Below, in pieces: positions 19,344 to 28,562 of a stretch of DNA of 64,000 nucleotides. The translations under genes and the position numbers were made by a program. The notes under the pieces are model-generated. The model was not told the origin of the DNA and did no database searches. It worked only from the letters and a program-made list of their open reading frames with translations. Numbering within the stretch: the first letter of the stretch is position 1; every line of letters starts with the position of its first letter. Source of the stretch: Xanthomonas bromi (GTDB lineage: Bacteria; Pseudomonadota; Gammaproteobacteria; Xanthomonadales; Xanthomonadaceae); contig NZ_FLTX01000003.1 of assembly GCF_900092025.1 (NCBI RefSeq), forward strand, positions 124,001-188,000. Direction: 5' to 3'.

Positions 19344-19985
19344 ATGCCACTGCCCCGCCTGGTGATCGGCGACAAGACCCTGTCCTCCTGGTCGTTGCGG
19401 CCATGGCTGTTGTTGCGGCACTTCCAGGTGCCGTTCGAGGAAGTCGCGCTGCCGCTCGCTACGCCCGAATTCCGGGCGCGCATCGCCGGGTATTCGCCGA
19501 CCCGTCAGGTGCCGGTGCTGTGGGACGACACCCTGCACGTATGGGATTCGTTGGCGATCTGCGAATACATCAACGAGCGCTGGCTGGACGGCCGCGGCTG
19601 GCCAGCCGACGTGGCCGTACGCGCGCAGGCGCGCGCTGCCGCGGCGGAAATGCACTCCGGCTTTGCGGCCTTGCGCAGCCAGCTGCCGATGAATCTGGCT
19701 CGCCCGCCCGGCCCGGCACAGTGGGATGCGGCCGCTGATCGCGACATCACGCGCATCCAGGCGCTGTGGGCCAGCCTGCGTGCAGAACACGGCCATGCCG
19801 GGCAGTTCCTGTGTGGCGGGTTCGGCATTGTCGATGCGATGTTTGCACCGGTGGCGCTGCGCTTTTCCAGCTACGGCGTACCGCTGTTCGAAGCCGCCGG
19901 CGATTATCTGGCCGCGCTGGATGCGTTGCCGGCGCTACGCGACTGGCGCAACGGCGCAGAGCGCGAACGTGCGGAGCGTGGCTGA
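19344..19985 (+). CDS. Glutathione S-transferase family protein
   Basis: The product is 213 residues starting at ATG 19344. The N-terminal thioredoxin-like domain (about 1-80) contains KTLSSWSLRPWLLLRH with the active-site Ser/Arg region, the cis-proline segment RQVPVLW and the glutathione-binding DSLAICEYI motif. The helical domain follows. It probably conjugates or reduces small electrophiles in the cytoplasm. The gene is one base away from the following DUF2007 gene (TGAGATG), implying cotranscription. No specific substrate is evident. Confidence 0.87.
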   Translation: MPLPRLVIGDKTLSSWSLRPWLLLRHFQVPFEEVALPLATPEFRARIAGYSPTRQVPVLWDDTLHVWDSLAICEYINERWLDGRGWPADVAVRAQARAAAAEMHSGFAALRSQLPMNLARPPGPAQWDAAADRDITRIQALWASLRAEHGHAGQFLCGGFGIVDAMFAPVALRFSSYGVPLFEAAGDYLAALDALPALRDWRNGAERERAERG

Positions 19986-19986
19986 G

Positions 19987-20217
19987 ATGCAGATTGCCTA
20001 CCGCGCCAGTCACGTCATCGATGCGCATCTGGCCAAGCACGCGCTGGAAGATGCCGGCATCACCGCCTTCGTGTTCGGCGAATCGCTACTGGGCGGCGCC
20101 GGCGAGCTACCTGCCTTCGGCGTGTTGCAGGTCTGCGTGGCCGACATGCATTTGAGCCAGGCACAGGCGGTGCTGGCGGAGATCGGCCTGTGCGGGCAGG
20201 TGACGCGGGTGGTGTGA
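19987..20217 (+). CDS. DUF2007 small protein (putative signal-transducing protein)
   Basis: The product is 76 residues. The ATG at 19987 directly follows the GST stop. The sequence MQIAYRASHVIDAHLAKHAL, then AGITAFVFGESLLGG and a C-terminal FGVLQVCVADMHLSQAQAVL, fits the DUF2007 pattern. This is a compact ACT-like alpha/beta fold (cf. PII-like proteins) found in many proteobacteria. The family has no established biochemical function. Confidence 0.75.
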   Translation: MQIAYRASHVIDAHLAKHALEDAGITAFVFGESLLGGAGELPAFGVLQVCVADMHLSQAQAVLAEIGLCGQVTRVV

Positions 20218-20302
20218 GATGTTGCGTTGCTGCGCCGTCATTTGCGAGCCGCTCTAAAAGATCGAAAGCCCAGTTGACCGAATGTGCGCTGCCCGCACCG
20301 CG

Positions 20303-20565
20303 CGCAGGACACGCTTTGAATCCGTCCATGGATGCGCGATGGCCGCGTCCCTGCCGCCAACGGTCCCGCAAGCGGTGCGGACACCGCGCCAGAGGGCGTG
20401 CTGGTGGTTTGGTGAAGAGCACAGCACCGCGTCGCCTGCATGTTGGTTGCTCCTTGGAACCCTGCGCAACGACCATCTCAACTGGTCCTTGCTCGCTCAC
20501 CGTCGCGTAAGCTCACAGGGACACAAGTGCAGCGTGTTCCGCGATGGCGGGGGGCAAGTGCCCTA
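20303..20565. repeat. Dispersed intergenic repeat, copy 1
   Basis: Within the 440-bp gene-free gap 20218-20656 the segment 20303-20372 (CGCAGGACACGC, then CCGTCCATG and TGCCGCCAACGGTCCCGCA) and the segment 20480-20565 (TTGCTCGCTCACC, then GCAGCGTGTTCCGCGATG) match, in the same order and orientation, 45716-45797 and 45850-45967. The two copies are about 250-260 bp long with conserved ends and a more variable middle. It contains no transposase and lies in an intergenic gap, so it is probably a non-autonomous dispersed element. Confidence 0.65.
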
Positions 20566-20656
20566 GAGCGACGCAACAGAGCATCCGCTCGACCACTGAC
20601 CTCAGCGACCTGCCGAACCAGTTCAAAACCACCAGACGTTTCGAGTTGCAGCCGCC

Positions 20657-21121
20657 TCAGCTCTGCTGACGCCACCCAGGCGGCGCTGCATCCGGCGCCG
20701 CCAATGCGCGCAGGCGCTTGAACAGCACGGTCGTTTCGGCCACGTTCCAGACCCGCAAGGCGACCTCGAAGGTGTCCAACGGCTTGGTCAAGAAGTCCTT
20801 GGCGCCCAGGCCCAGGGCGCGATGGCGCGCGCTGCGGCTGGGGTCGGCGGTGAGCACGATCACGGGCAGGAACTGGCCAGGGTCGGACAGCCGCGCCAGC
20901 TGCTCCAGCAATGCGTAGCCGTCCAGCTCGGGCATTTTCAGATCCAGCAGGATCAGGTCCGGCGCGAACGCCGACACCAGCCCCATCACACGCAGCGGAT
21001 CGGTGGTGGCGATCACTTGCTGGAAGCCTTCGCGTTGCAGCAAGTCTTCGAGCAGCCGCACGTTGGCCGGCTCGTCGTCGACGATGAGGATGCGGGAACC
21101 GAGGATTTCGTCGCGCGTCAT
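20657..21121 (-). CDS. Single-domain response regulator
   Basis: The product is 154 residues, essentially one receiver domain. The acidic pair DD (residues 15-16), phospho-acceptor D60 in LILLDLKMP, the switch threonine in VIVLTAD and K113 in FLTKPLD are all in place. There is no output domain, only a short tail. Its start overlaps the stop of the hybrid kinase gene by four bases, so it is made together with that kinase and is its likely phosphorelay partner or competitor. Confidence 0.88.
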   Translation of the reverse strand: MTRDEILGSRILIVDDEPANVRLLEDLLQREGFQQVIATTDPLRVMGLVSAFAPDLILLDLKMPELDGYALLEQLARLSDPGQFLPVIVLTADPSRSARHRALGLGAKDFLTKPLDTFEVALRVWNVAETTVLFKRLRALAAPDAAPPGWRQQS

Positions 21122-23028
21122 GCCAGCAACCTGTCGATCACGGTGAAGAATTCCGCCACATCGAGCGGCTTGGTCAGGTAGGCGCGCACGCCCTGGTCGC
21201 CCACACGCGCCAGCGTGGCAGTCGTGGCATCGGCACTGATCACCACCACCGGAATGGCCGCCATCGCCGGCTGTGCCTGCAATTCGCGCAACAGCTCTTC
21301 GCCGTTGCCATCGCTCAGGTGCAGATCCAGCAAGATCAGATCCGGCGCGCCGTGTTGCAGCAGCTCACGCGCCTGCGCCAGGCTTGCCGCTTCGAGCAGT
21401 TGCCACTGCGGGCGGCGCTCGGTGAGCGTGCGGATCAGGGCCTGGTTGGAGGGATTGTCTTCGATGCTCAATACACGGCAGATGCCGCTGCCACTGATGC
21501 TGGGCGGGAGCAGGGTGCGCGCCGGTTCACTCAGCTGCGGTTCGCCTTGCGGTAGCGAGATCCAGAAGCGCGCACCCTCGCGGCTGCTGTCCACTCCGAT
21601 CTGCCCCCCCATGGCTTCGATCAAACGCTTGCTCAGTGCCAACCCCAGGCCGGTGCCTTCCACTGCAGAGCGCTCGGCACCTAGCCGTTCGAACGGTGTA
21701 AACAGGCGTTCGATCTGCGCCGGCGTCAGCCCTGCGCCCTGGTCGGTCACCGTGATGCGCACGTGCTCGCCCTCGGTGTGCGCACTCACCTGCACCTGCC
21801 CACCGATCCGATTGAACTTGACCGCGTTCGACAACAGATTGAGCAGCACCTGACGCAGCCGCTGCGCATCGGCGCGCACCGTCCACGGCCCGTCGATCGA
21901 TGCCGGTTGCAACGCGATGCCATGCTTGTCTGCGTCCGGTGCGATCAGTCCCAAGGCTTCGTGCACAGCGGCGCGGACCGAGATCGGTTCCGGGCTCAGA
22001 TCAAGTTGATCGGCTTCGATACGTGCGATGTCCAGCAGTTCGGTGATCAACCCGAGCAAGTGCCTGCCGGCACCGAGAATGTGCTGCAGATGCCGGCGAT
22101 GACCCGGCGCGGGCAGATCCATTTCCAGCACTTGCGCATAGCCCAGGATCGCATTCAGCGGGGTCCGCAATTCATGGCTGCTGCGCGAGAGGAATTCGGT
22201 TTTTGCGCGGTTGGCGGTTTCCGCCTCGCGTCGTGCCAGTTGCGCTTCGGCTGCGCGTGCAGCCAGCAGTTCGCTGGCCTGCGCCAGACGTTGACCGACC
22301 TGGCCGAGCTCATCGCCGGCACGCGGTTGCGGTGCCAGCGGGAGACCTTCGCCGAGGCGGTCGGCGTTGGCGGCCAGGGTGCGCAGGCGCCCGGACAATG
22401 CCGAGGCGAACCAGGCCACCGCAAACACCGCGCCCAGACCGCCCAACATCGCCGCGCTCAAGGTGATGATGAGGTTGCGCTGACGCAGTCCTTGCGCCTT
22501 GGCGGTGCGGACCTGCAATTGCGCGGTTTCGTAATTGCGCAGCTCGCGCAGTTCCGCACGCAGGATGTCGAGCTTGTACTTGCCATCCCAGAGCTGCCGG
22601 ATCTCTTCTTCGCGGCTCAGATCCGGTGCCAGCAAACGGCGCCACCCCTGCATTTTTTCCGCAAACAGTGGCTTGATGCGCGCAAAGCGCTGCGCTTGGC
22701 TGGGGTCGGTGATGCGTTGCGACAGACGATCGACGACGCCTTGCAGGCGTGGCTCGGCATCGCGATACGGGGTGAGGAATTCATCGCGGCGCACCAGGCG
22801 GTAACCGCGCACGCCGGCCGCGGTTTCGGCCAACAGTGCGTGTGCTTCGTACAGATCGCTCAGCACTTCCAGCGTCTGGCGCACGTCGTTTTCGGCAGCG
22901 ATGCTCTGCCGCTCCACGCTGTAGATCGCCATCAATGCGACGGCCAGCAACAGTAATGGCAGGGTGACCACCGCCAAGCTCTTGCGGGTGATCGGCCAAT
23001 CGTTCCAACGCACCGCCAATGCATTCAT
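21118..23028 (-). CDS. Membrane hybrid histidine kinase with CHASE3-like sensor and C-terminal receiver
   Basis: The product is 636 residues. Two transmembrane helices (about 17-38 and 187-210) flank a helical periplasmic CHASE3-type sensor. A HAMP linker (about 211-265) leads to the HisKA domain with H285 in SHELRTPLN. The HATPase domain carries the N box (NLLSNAVKFN), G1 (DQGAGL), F box and G2 (GTGLGLALSKRL). The C-terminal receiver (about 515-636) has the phospho-aspartate in LILLDLHLSDG and K in YLTKPLD. It overlaps both neighbours by four bases (LuxR gene upstream, receiver gene downstream), forming a three-gene signalling operon. Signal unknown. Confidence 0.9.
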   Translation of the reverse strand: MNALAVRWNDWPITRKSLAVVTLPLLLLAVALMAIYSVERQSIAAENDVRQTLEVLSDLYEAHALLAETAAGVRGYRLVRRDEFLTPYRDAEPRLQGVVDRLSQRITDPSQAQRFARIKPLFAEKMQGWRRLLAPDLSREEEIRQLWDGKYKLDILRAELRELRNYETAQLQVRTAKAQGLRQRNLIITLSAAMLGGLGAVFAVAWFASALSGRLRTLAANADRLGEGLPLAPQPRAGDELGQVGQRLAQASELLAARAAEAQLARREAETANRAKTEFLSRSSHELRTPLNAILGYAQVLEMDLPAPGHRRHLQHILGAGRHLLGLITELLDIARIEADQLDLSPEPISVRAAVHEALGLIAPDADKHGIALQPASIDGPWTVRADAQRLRQVLLNLLSNAVKFNRIGGQVQVSAHTEGEHVRITVTDQGAGLTPAQIERLFTPFERLGAERSAVEGTGLGLALSKRLIEAMGGQIGVDSSREGARFWISLPQGEPQLSEPARTLLPPSISGSGICRVLSIEDNPSNQALIRTLTERRPQWQLLEAASLAQARELLQHGAPDLILLDLHLSDGNGEELLRELQAQPAMAAIPVVVISADATTATLARVGDQGVRAYLTKPLDVAEFFTVIDRLLA

Positions 23029-23732
23029 AGCGCAAGTCCGGATTGGACCGCGTAGACCGCGGCCTGGGTGCGATCTTTTACCTCAAGTTTCTGCAGGATT
23101 CGCTCCACGTGCACTTTCACTGTGCCGGGAGAAATCCCCAGTTCAGCTGCGAGGCTGGCATTCGTGAGTCCGCGCGGGAGCAGCGACAATACCTGTTTTT
23201 CGCGCTTGCTCAGTGCCCCCAGCCGATCGTCGTGCACGGATTTGCGCCGCCGCGTGGCAATCGGTTTGGCCGGTTCGGCCACCATCGCCGGCAGCAGCAG
23301 CGCGAACGCCTGCAGCGCCTGCACATCATCGTTGCCGGGTGCCGGGCGGTTCTCGTTCCATGCAATGCAGAGCATGCCGTGGGTGGTGCCCAGCGCATGG
23401 ATCGGCACCCTGGCTTCGCGGATGTCCGAAGAGCGTGGCGGCATCAACCATGCCGCTTCATGGCCGTCGCCAGCGGCGCTGGCCCCTGGCGGTAAGGCAC
23501 GGCCGCGGCTGGCCAGCACGTGCGCGCGGGGGCCGCGCTGTCCCAGCACCGCGCCGTGTTCCAGGCCCAGCAACAGCAGCACCCGCCCAATGACCGCATC
23601 GCAGGCCTGCTCGGGGGTTTGCGCCTGACGCAGTGCCACGGCGGCTTCCCAAAGCGCCTGCCAACGTGCGCTGTCGGAGGCTTCGCGGCGTAATGTCAGG
23701 CGCCAATCGCCAGCATTGGTGGGGGTTTCCAT
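23025..23732 (-). CDS. LuxR-type transcriptional regulator with GAF-like sensor
   Basis: The product is 235 residues. The C-terminal GerE/LuxR helix-turn-helix (about 168-230) reads LSKREKQVLSLLPRGLTNAS, then ELGISPGTVKVHVERILQKL. The N-terminal 150 residues look like a degenerate GAF domain (ACDAVIGRVLLLLGLEHGAV, DIREARVPIHALGTTHGMLC). There is no receiver domain, so it is not a classical response regulator, yet it heads an operon with a hybrid kinase and a stand-alone receiver, both overlapping by four bases. It may be regulated by a small ligand or by protein contact rather than phosphorylation, which is inference. Confidence 0.82.
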   Translation of the reverse strand: METPTNAGDWRLTLRREASDSARWQALWEAAVALRQAQTPEQACDAVIGRVLLLLGLEHGAVLGQRGPRAHVLASRGRALPPGASAAGDGHEAAWLMPPRSSDIREARVPIHALGTTHGMLCIAWNENRPAPGNDDVQALQAFALLLPAMVAEPAKPIATRRRKSVHDDRLGALSKREKQVLSLLPRGLTNASLAAELGISPGTVKVHVERILQKLEVKDRTQAAVYAVQSGLAL

Positions 23733-23855
23733 GAAATTGCTCTAGGCCGATCAGCATATTTGAGTATATGCCACTCGGCAGAATTGTTGGGGCTGCTTGA
23801 TTTCGATACTGAGCCTGCCCGATGAGGCACCACATCAATCACACGGAGACACCCC

Positions 23856-24371
23856 ATGCGTCGCACTCTCTTCTCTCTGGTCCTGGCTCTGGCTGCCACC
23901 CCGGCGCTGGCTGGCGGCGTGATGCATTACACCGACAAGGCCAAGCTGCCGGCTGGCGGCGAGGAGCGCGAGGTTGCCGCGCTGTTCGATACCTGGAACG
24001 CGGCGCTGGCCACCGGCAACCCGCACAAGGTGGCCGATCTGTACGCCCCGGACGGCGTGTTGCTGCCGACCGTTTCCAACGAAGTACGTGCCTCGCGCGA
24101 GCAGATCGAAAATTACTTCGAAATGTTCCTGACCAAGAAGCCGCAAGGCGTCGTCAATTACCGCACCGTGCGCGTGCTCGATGAGGACAGTGCAGTGGAT
24201 GCCGGCGTGTACACCTTCACGCTGACCGACAAGGAAGGCAAGAAGAGCAATGTGCAGGCCCGCTACACCTTCGTGTACGAAAAGCGCGACGGCAAGTGGC
24301 TGATCATCAACCACCACAGCTCGGCGATGCCGGAAGTGGAGACGCGCGCGGCAGTCGCCAAGACCAAGTAA
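23856..24371 (+). CDS. Secreted SgcJ/EcaC-like NTF2-fold protein
   Basis: The product is 171 residues with a clear signal peptide (MRRTLFSLVLALAATPALAGG) and a GGAG box before the ATG. The mature domain begins EVAALFDTWNAALATGNPHKV and continues ADLYAPDGVLLPTVSNEVRA, the pattern of the SgcJ/EcaC and CaMKII-association NTF2-like family. The conserved tail reads WLIINHHSSAMPE. The periplasmic role is unknown; members bind small ligands or oligomerise. It stands alone, divergent from the LuxR/kinase operon. Confidence 0.8.
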   Translation: MRRTLFSLVLALAATPALAGGVMHYTDKAKLPAGGEEREVAALFDTWNAALATGNPHKVADLYAPDGVLLPTVSNEVRASREQIENYFEMFLTKKPQGVVNYRTVRVLDEDSAVDAGVYTFTLTDKEGKKSNVQARYTFVYEKRDGKWLIINHHSSAMPEVETRAAVAKTK

Positions 24372-24466
24372 TGCGGCGCAGGCGACATGCGCTGGCCAGG
24401 TAGGCTTGAAAGCGACTCCGGCCGGCGCCATCCCTCAGGCAACCCTCACGATTGCGGAGTTGCACC

Positions 24467-25117
24467 ATGCTGGGAATCGGCGCCTTCAAACAACGCATGC
24501 CACGTCCGGGCGAGGCATTACCCGGGCGCGAGCAAGCGCTGCCGCTGCACAACACGCACCTGATCAACGGCCATCCGTTGCGCGGTGAGTTCACCGGCCT
24601 GGCCCAGGTGCAATTCGGGCTTGGCTGCTTCTGGGGCGCAGAGCGCAAGTTCTGGAACGTGCCAGGGGTGTACACCACGGCAGTGGGTTATGCCGGCGGG
24701 CAGACGCCGAACGCGACCTACTCGGAAGTGTGTTCCGGGCAGACCGGCCACACCGAAGCGGTGCTGGTGGTGTTCGACGAACATGCGGTGTCGTTCGAAC
24801 AATTGCTGCGCACCTTCTGGGAAAGTCACGACCCGACCCAGGGCATGCAGCAGGGTAACGATGTCGGGACGCAATACCGCTCGGCGATTTACTGCACCGC
24901 GCAGGCGCAGTACGACGCCGCGCTTGCCAGTCGCGATGCGTATCAGCAACAGCTGAGCGCATCAGGGTATGGCGCAATCACCACGGAGATCCGTTTCCCG
25001 GCGCCCACGTTCTACTACGCCGAAGACGATCACCAGCAGTATCTCGCCAAGCACCCCAATGGCTATTGCGGGCTTGGCGGCACGGGAGTGAGCTGCCCGA
25101 TCGGGCTGGATGCCTGA
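24467..25117 (+). CDS. msrA: Peptide-methionine (S)-S-oxide reductase MsrA
   Basis: The product is 216 residues from ATG at 24467 ([20 protein letters not shown]), five codons inside the longest frame. The catalytic motif GCFWGAER has Cys54. The recycling cysteines lie in the C-terminal [15 protein letters not shown]. This length and double-Cys tail match E. coli-type MsrA, recycled through thioredoxin. It repairs oxidised methionine in proteins and fits the oxidative-stress genes further along. Confidence 0.94.
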   Translation: MLGIGAFKQRMPRPGEALPGREQALPLHNTHLINGHPLRGEFTGLAQVQFGLGCFWGAERKFWNVPGVYTTAVGYAGGQTPNATYSEVCSGQTGHTEAVLVVFDEHAVSFEQLLRTFWESHDPTQGMQQGNDVGTQYRSAIYCTAQAQYDAALASRDAYQQQLSASGYGAITTEIRFPAPTFYYAEDDHQQYLAKHPNGYCGLGGTGVSCPIGLDA

Positions 25118-25537
25118 CGGAAAGGCGGGCCGGATTGAAGCGCTGTCGTCCACATATGCGTGGCAGCGTGCCGATGGCCAACAGTGACCGGCAGCGTTAC
25201 CACGATCAGGCAGTGCATGGGAGTGCATGCCAGGCAACTTGAATGGCTACGTCGGAGACGACGTGGCCATCTTTTTTTGGGCGACGTTCGCCACGCATGC
25301 TGACGATGGCGTGGTGTGTCTAGGAGGCGAATCGGTTCGGTGACGTTGCGTAGCGATCAGCGTTAGCGAGTGGCCACGGCAAACGATGCAGAAAATTGGT
25401 TCAGTACATCGCTGTGGCTGCGCGGTGCGACGTCATCACGCGTGAGTCGTTATCGCATGGATAGGCAAGCACCGACTCGGCGAATCAGCACCACGGGCCG
25501 GTGCAGCGCAGCAGCTGAACCGGCTGAATCCGTTGGA
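25118..25537. other. Intergenic region, no gene recognised
   Basis: 420 bp between msrA and the convergent PfpI-like gene. It contains only short or shadow reading frames. No clear terminator hairpin with a T-run or repeat was identified. Confidence 0.4.
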
Positions 25538-26107
25538 CTACACGAATTCGCCGGCGAACATGCCGCGCAACTGGGCAAGCGTGTCAGTGCGCTCCGGATG
25601 CAGCTGTCGCATGCACGCCAGAGCGAACCCCACCGGGCTGGTGCCAGGTGCGGTGATGACGCCATCGGCGCTGACGACCTTTTCATGGCGGTAGTGCGCG
25701 GCGCCTGCATAGGGCACCACGTGTTCCTGCAGAAACGCCAGCGCGTTGCTGGTATGTGCACGCTCATCGAGCAGGCCGGCATAGGCGAAGGCGAGGGTGG
25801 CACCGCAGATCGCCGCGACCGGGCGCTGCTGCTGCACGCGCGCCACCAGCAGCCCGCTCAGGCCAGGAATCTCGCCGGCTTGCCAGCGTTCGCTGCCGGG
25901 CAGAATCCACAGGTCAGCCTCGAGCGGCGCCAGATCCGAGAGTGCGAATTCCGGCGTGATGCGCAGACCGCCGATGGACTGCACCGGCTGCCCATCGATG
26001 CTGGCGACGGCCACCTGGTCGCCGAACCATTCGCGTGCCGCCGGCAGCACCACACCGATTTCCCAGTCGGCCACGCCATCGACCATCACCACTGCAATGT
26101 TTGCCAT
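25538..26107 (-). CDS. DJ-1/PfpI family protein
   Basis: The product is 189 residues. The fold signature is present: a glutamate in the first strand/helix (DWEIG), the nucleophile elbow VAAICGATLAFAYAG with Cys101 and the following histidine-containing segment. The YRHEKVVSADGVITAPGTSP stretch is typical of YoaZ/PfpI-like glutamine-amidotransferase-type proteins. Members act as glyoxalases, deglycases or proteases; none can be chosen from sequence. It is transcribed alone. Confidence 0.83.
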   Translation of the reverse strand: MANIAVVMVDGVADWEIGVVLPAAREWFGDQVAVASIDGQPVQSIGGLRITPEFALSDLAPLEADLWILPGSERWQAGEIPGLSGLLVARVQQQRPVAAICGATLAFAYAGLLDERAHTSNALAFLQEHVVPYAGAAHYRHEKVVSADGVITAPGTSPVGFALACMRQLHPERTDTLAQLRGMFAGEFV

Positions 26108-26656
26108 TGTCCGTTACGCCAGTTGAGGTATCCGGATGCTAGGCAGTGCGTACGAATCGGGTGTAAGCGATATGTGGAGAGCGGGGCGCTGCAGCATCGA
26201 TCCTAGGTGGGCTTCGGTACACGCACGTCTGTACTGTGCTGCGCGGTCGTCTGTCTGTGCGGCGCAGGCGCGGATGAAGCGATGATTGCCGGTGGCGGTA
26301 CACATACAGGAGCAGCTGCTTGTATCGTTGCCTGTGGGTGTCCGGGTCGGTCAGCCTCCATGAGGCTGCCACAGAGATCGCGCGCCGTCGCCGTCGTGGA
26401 CCTTGCCGCGTCTCTGCACCACGTGGCTCTGCTCTAAATCGCACCAAGGCCAGAATCTGGACGCGACAGCTCGCGCAGTGAGCAAGCGTCAGGTATCGGT
26501 GCAGGGATGCCGCACATCCATGGCGTTGGCTGGTCATCCCTAACGAAGCAGACCCGAAACAACACGGCCCGCAACCGTCAGGCCGCACGCATCGGTGGTC
26601 GGTATCGCTGCGTACACATCGCTTCGGCTGTTCATTCCATCCACAACGCCAAGCCG
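26108..26656. other. Intergenic region, no gene recognised
   Basis: About 550 bp upstream of the PfpI-like gene and downstream of the tal terminator. Open frames here are short and unlike known proteins. No RNA gene was recognised. Confidence 0.4.
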
Positions 26657-26699
26657 AAAACGACAACGCCCGCAGCCAAGACGCTGCAGGCGTTGTGTC
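26657..26699 (-). terminator. Intrinsic terminator of tal
   Basis: GACAACGCCCGCAGC at 26662-26676 pairs with GCTGCAGGCGTTGTGTC at 26683-26699 (one mismatch). On the minus strand the hairpin is followed by GTTTTCGG. It lies about 20 bases after the tal stop codon at 26721. Confidence 0.75.
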
Positions 26700-26720
26700 G
26701 CAAAACAAGGCGCTGCTGTA

Positions 26721-27689
26721 TCAGCCAGCGAGCTTGTCGGCAATGGTCTTGCGCAGTGCTTGCAAGTCCTTGGCAAAGGTGTCGATGCCGCTGGCCAGCT
26801 TTTCGGTGGCCATCGAGTCGGCGGCCAGGCCCGAGGCGAAGCTGTCGCTGTCGATCGGGGTGATCTGGGCGTTGTCGGCCTTGGACGGCGAGAGTTTGCG
26901 TGGCAACTCGCCGTGTTCGGCGTCGAGCTTTTCCAGCAGGTCCGGTGAGATGGTCAGACGGTCGCAGCCGGCCAGCGCTTCGATCTGCGCGGTGGAGCGG
27001 AACGAGGCGCCCATCACCACGGTGGACGAGCCGCGCCGCTTGAACTCTTCGTAGACGGTGCGCACGAACACCACGCCCGGGTCTTCATCTATGCTGGCCG
27101 GGGTCTGGCCCTGGGCGACGTAGTAATCCAGGATGCGGCCCACGAACGGGGAAATCAGGAAGACGCCGGCTTCTGCACAGGCCAGGGCTTGGGAGCGGTT
27201 GAAGATCAGCGTCAGGTTGCAGTCGATGCCTTCGGTCTGCAGCTGACGGGCGGCTTCGATGCCTTCCCAGGTCGCGGCGATCTTGATGAGGATCTTGTCC
27301 TTGGACACGCCACGCTCGGCGTACATCGCAATGAACTTGCGTGCCTTGGCGATGGTGGCCTGGGTGTCGTGGGCCAGGTCGGCATCGACCTCGGTGGACA
27401 CGCGGCCCGGCACCAGTTCGGCCAGCTTGACGCCCACGCCGATGGTCAGGCGGTCGGCGACCTCGTGGACGGTGGCGATGCGATCGTCGCCGCCGTGCTC
27501 GCGGCCCCAGGCCAGTTCGCTCTCGATCAGATCGGCATAGACCGGCAGGTCCAGCGCTTTCTTGACCAGGGTGGGATTGGTGGTGCAGTCGACTGGCTTC
27601 AGGCGCTTGATGGCGTCGTAATCGCCGGTATCGGCAACCACCACGGACAGGTCGCGCAGTTGGGCAAGCTTGGAGGGGGATGCAGTCAT
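26721..27689 (-). CDS. tal: Transaldolase
   Basis: The product is 322 residues, the usual size for TalB-type enzymes. The early signature [14 protein letters not shown] and the Schiff-base lysine K136 in [12 protein letters not shown] are intact, as is the phosphate-binding ASFRSTAQ segment. It transfers a dihydroxyacetone unit between sugar phosphates in the non-oxidative pentose phosphate pathway. It lies 51 bases downstream of rnk on the same strand, so the two may share a transcript. Confidence 0.95.
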   Translation of the reverse strand: MTASPSKLAQLRDLSVVVADTGDYDAIKRLKPVDCTTNPTLVKKALDLPVYADLIESELAWGREHGGDDRIATVHEVADRLTIGVGVKLAELVPGRVSTEVDADLAHDTQATIAKARKFIAMYAERGVSKDKILIKIAATWEGIEAARQLQTEGIDCNLTLIFNRSQALACAEAGVFLISPFVGRILDYYVAQGQTPASIDEDPGVVFVRTVYEEFKRRGSSTVVMGASFRSTAQIEALAGCDRLTISPDLLEKLDAEHGELPRKLSPSKADNAQITPIDSDSFASGLAADSMATEKLASGIDTFAKDLQALRKTIADKLAG

Positions 27690-27740
27690 GCGGGTTCTCT
27701 CGAATCGTGGAACGGGTCGGGGATGGCGCAGCGCGCTACG

Positions 27741-28181
27741 TTAGCGCGCCGCGCGCTGGAAGTCGCCCGCCGCTGCGGGTTGATCGTGCACGGCCGTTAC
27801 GCGCAGGCGCAGGTCGCGTCCATCGGGCGTGCGCCAATCGATGCTCTGGCCAACCGACAGGCCAAGCAGGGCGCTGCCGACCGGCGCCAGCACCGAGATG
27901 CGGCCGTGCTGCACATCGGCCTCATGCGGGTACACGAGGGTGAGCGTATGCCGTTCGCCATGCAGCTCGTCTTCGCATTCGATGCGCGAGTGCATGGTGA
28001 CGACATCGTCAGGAATCTGGTCGGGCGGCAGCACGCGTGCGCGGCCCAGTTCATCGCTCAGCGCAGTGGCGGCGGGATGCTTGTTGAACGCTTGGGAATC
28101 GAGCAGGGCTTCCAGCCGGGCAAGGTCGTGGCTGGAGACCAGGATGGAGGGCGGCAAGCCGCTGCGGTGGTGCGAAGTCAT
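27741..28181 (-). CDS. rnk: Nucleoside diphosphate kinase regulator (Rnk, GreA/GreB C-terminal domain)
   Basis: The product is 146 residues. A short helical N-terminus (PPSILVSSHDLARLEALLD) precedes a GreA/GreB-type C-terminal domain: VTMHSRIECED, TLVYPHEADVQHGRISVLAP, VGSALLGLSVGQSIDW. This is the Rnk arrangement, which can bind RNA polymerase near the secondary channel but lacks the long coiled coil of GreA. It was named for its effect on nucleoside diphosphate kinase in E. coli and Pseudomonas. It precedes tal. Confidence 0.87.
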   Translation of the reverse strand: MTSHHRSGLPPSILVSSHDLARLEALLDSQAFNKHPAATALSDELGRARVLPPDQIPDDVVTMHSRIECEDELHGERHTLTLVYPHEADVQHGRISVLAPVGSALLGLSVGQSIDWRTPDGRDLRLRVTAVHDQPAAAGDFQRAAR

Positions 28182-28485
28182 GGCAGTCTCCTGACGGATA
28201 CGGCATGCCGGAATGGCAGCCAGAATCGCCTAGATGAGGGCACCCTGGATCGATCGCAATGCAGAGCCTGAAGACTGCAGGCCTTCGGTGCGACAATCAG
28301 CGACGATCGCTGCTGAGCCCGCTGTGTGATCGGTGCCGTACGCAATCAAACACTCGGATCCGGATTGCAAGTCCAGGCGAGTGACGCGAGCGACCAACGC
28401 AACCGCAAAGCGGCGAGGTGAATGTCTGGCGCAAGGGCATGACCACATGGTGTTAACGCATGTGATCTGCCTGCATCAGACAAAC
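28182..28485. other. Intergenic region, no gene recognised
   Basis: About 300 bp between the rnk start and the oxyR terminator, with no convincing coding sequence. It should contain the rnk promoter. No known repeat was recognised in this part. Confidence 0.4.
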
Positions 28486-28512
28486 AAAAAAGCGACGCTC
28501 TCGCGCCGCTTC
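28486..28512 (-). terminator. Intrinsic terminator downstream of oxyR
   Basis: On the minus strand AAGCGGCG, a short loop and CGTCGC form a GC-rich stem (one G-U pair) followed directly by six T residues (AAAAAA at 28486-28491 on the plus strand). It lies about 75 bases after the oxyR stop. Confidence 0.7.
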
Positions 28513-28562
28513 TTCAATCCCCGACAACCCCGCGTAAACCAGCCGCAGCCGTGTTGCGCTTT

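Noticed and set aside
20218-20656. Possible transposase remnant in this gap
   Set aside because: Translations of the gap show no DDE or HUH motif; the content is explained by the non-coding dispersed repeat.
25370-26206. A 278-codon plus-strand frame over the PfpI-like gene
   Set aside because: The minus strand encodes a complete DJ-1/PfpI protein with its catalytic cysteine; the plus frame is a shadow.
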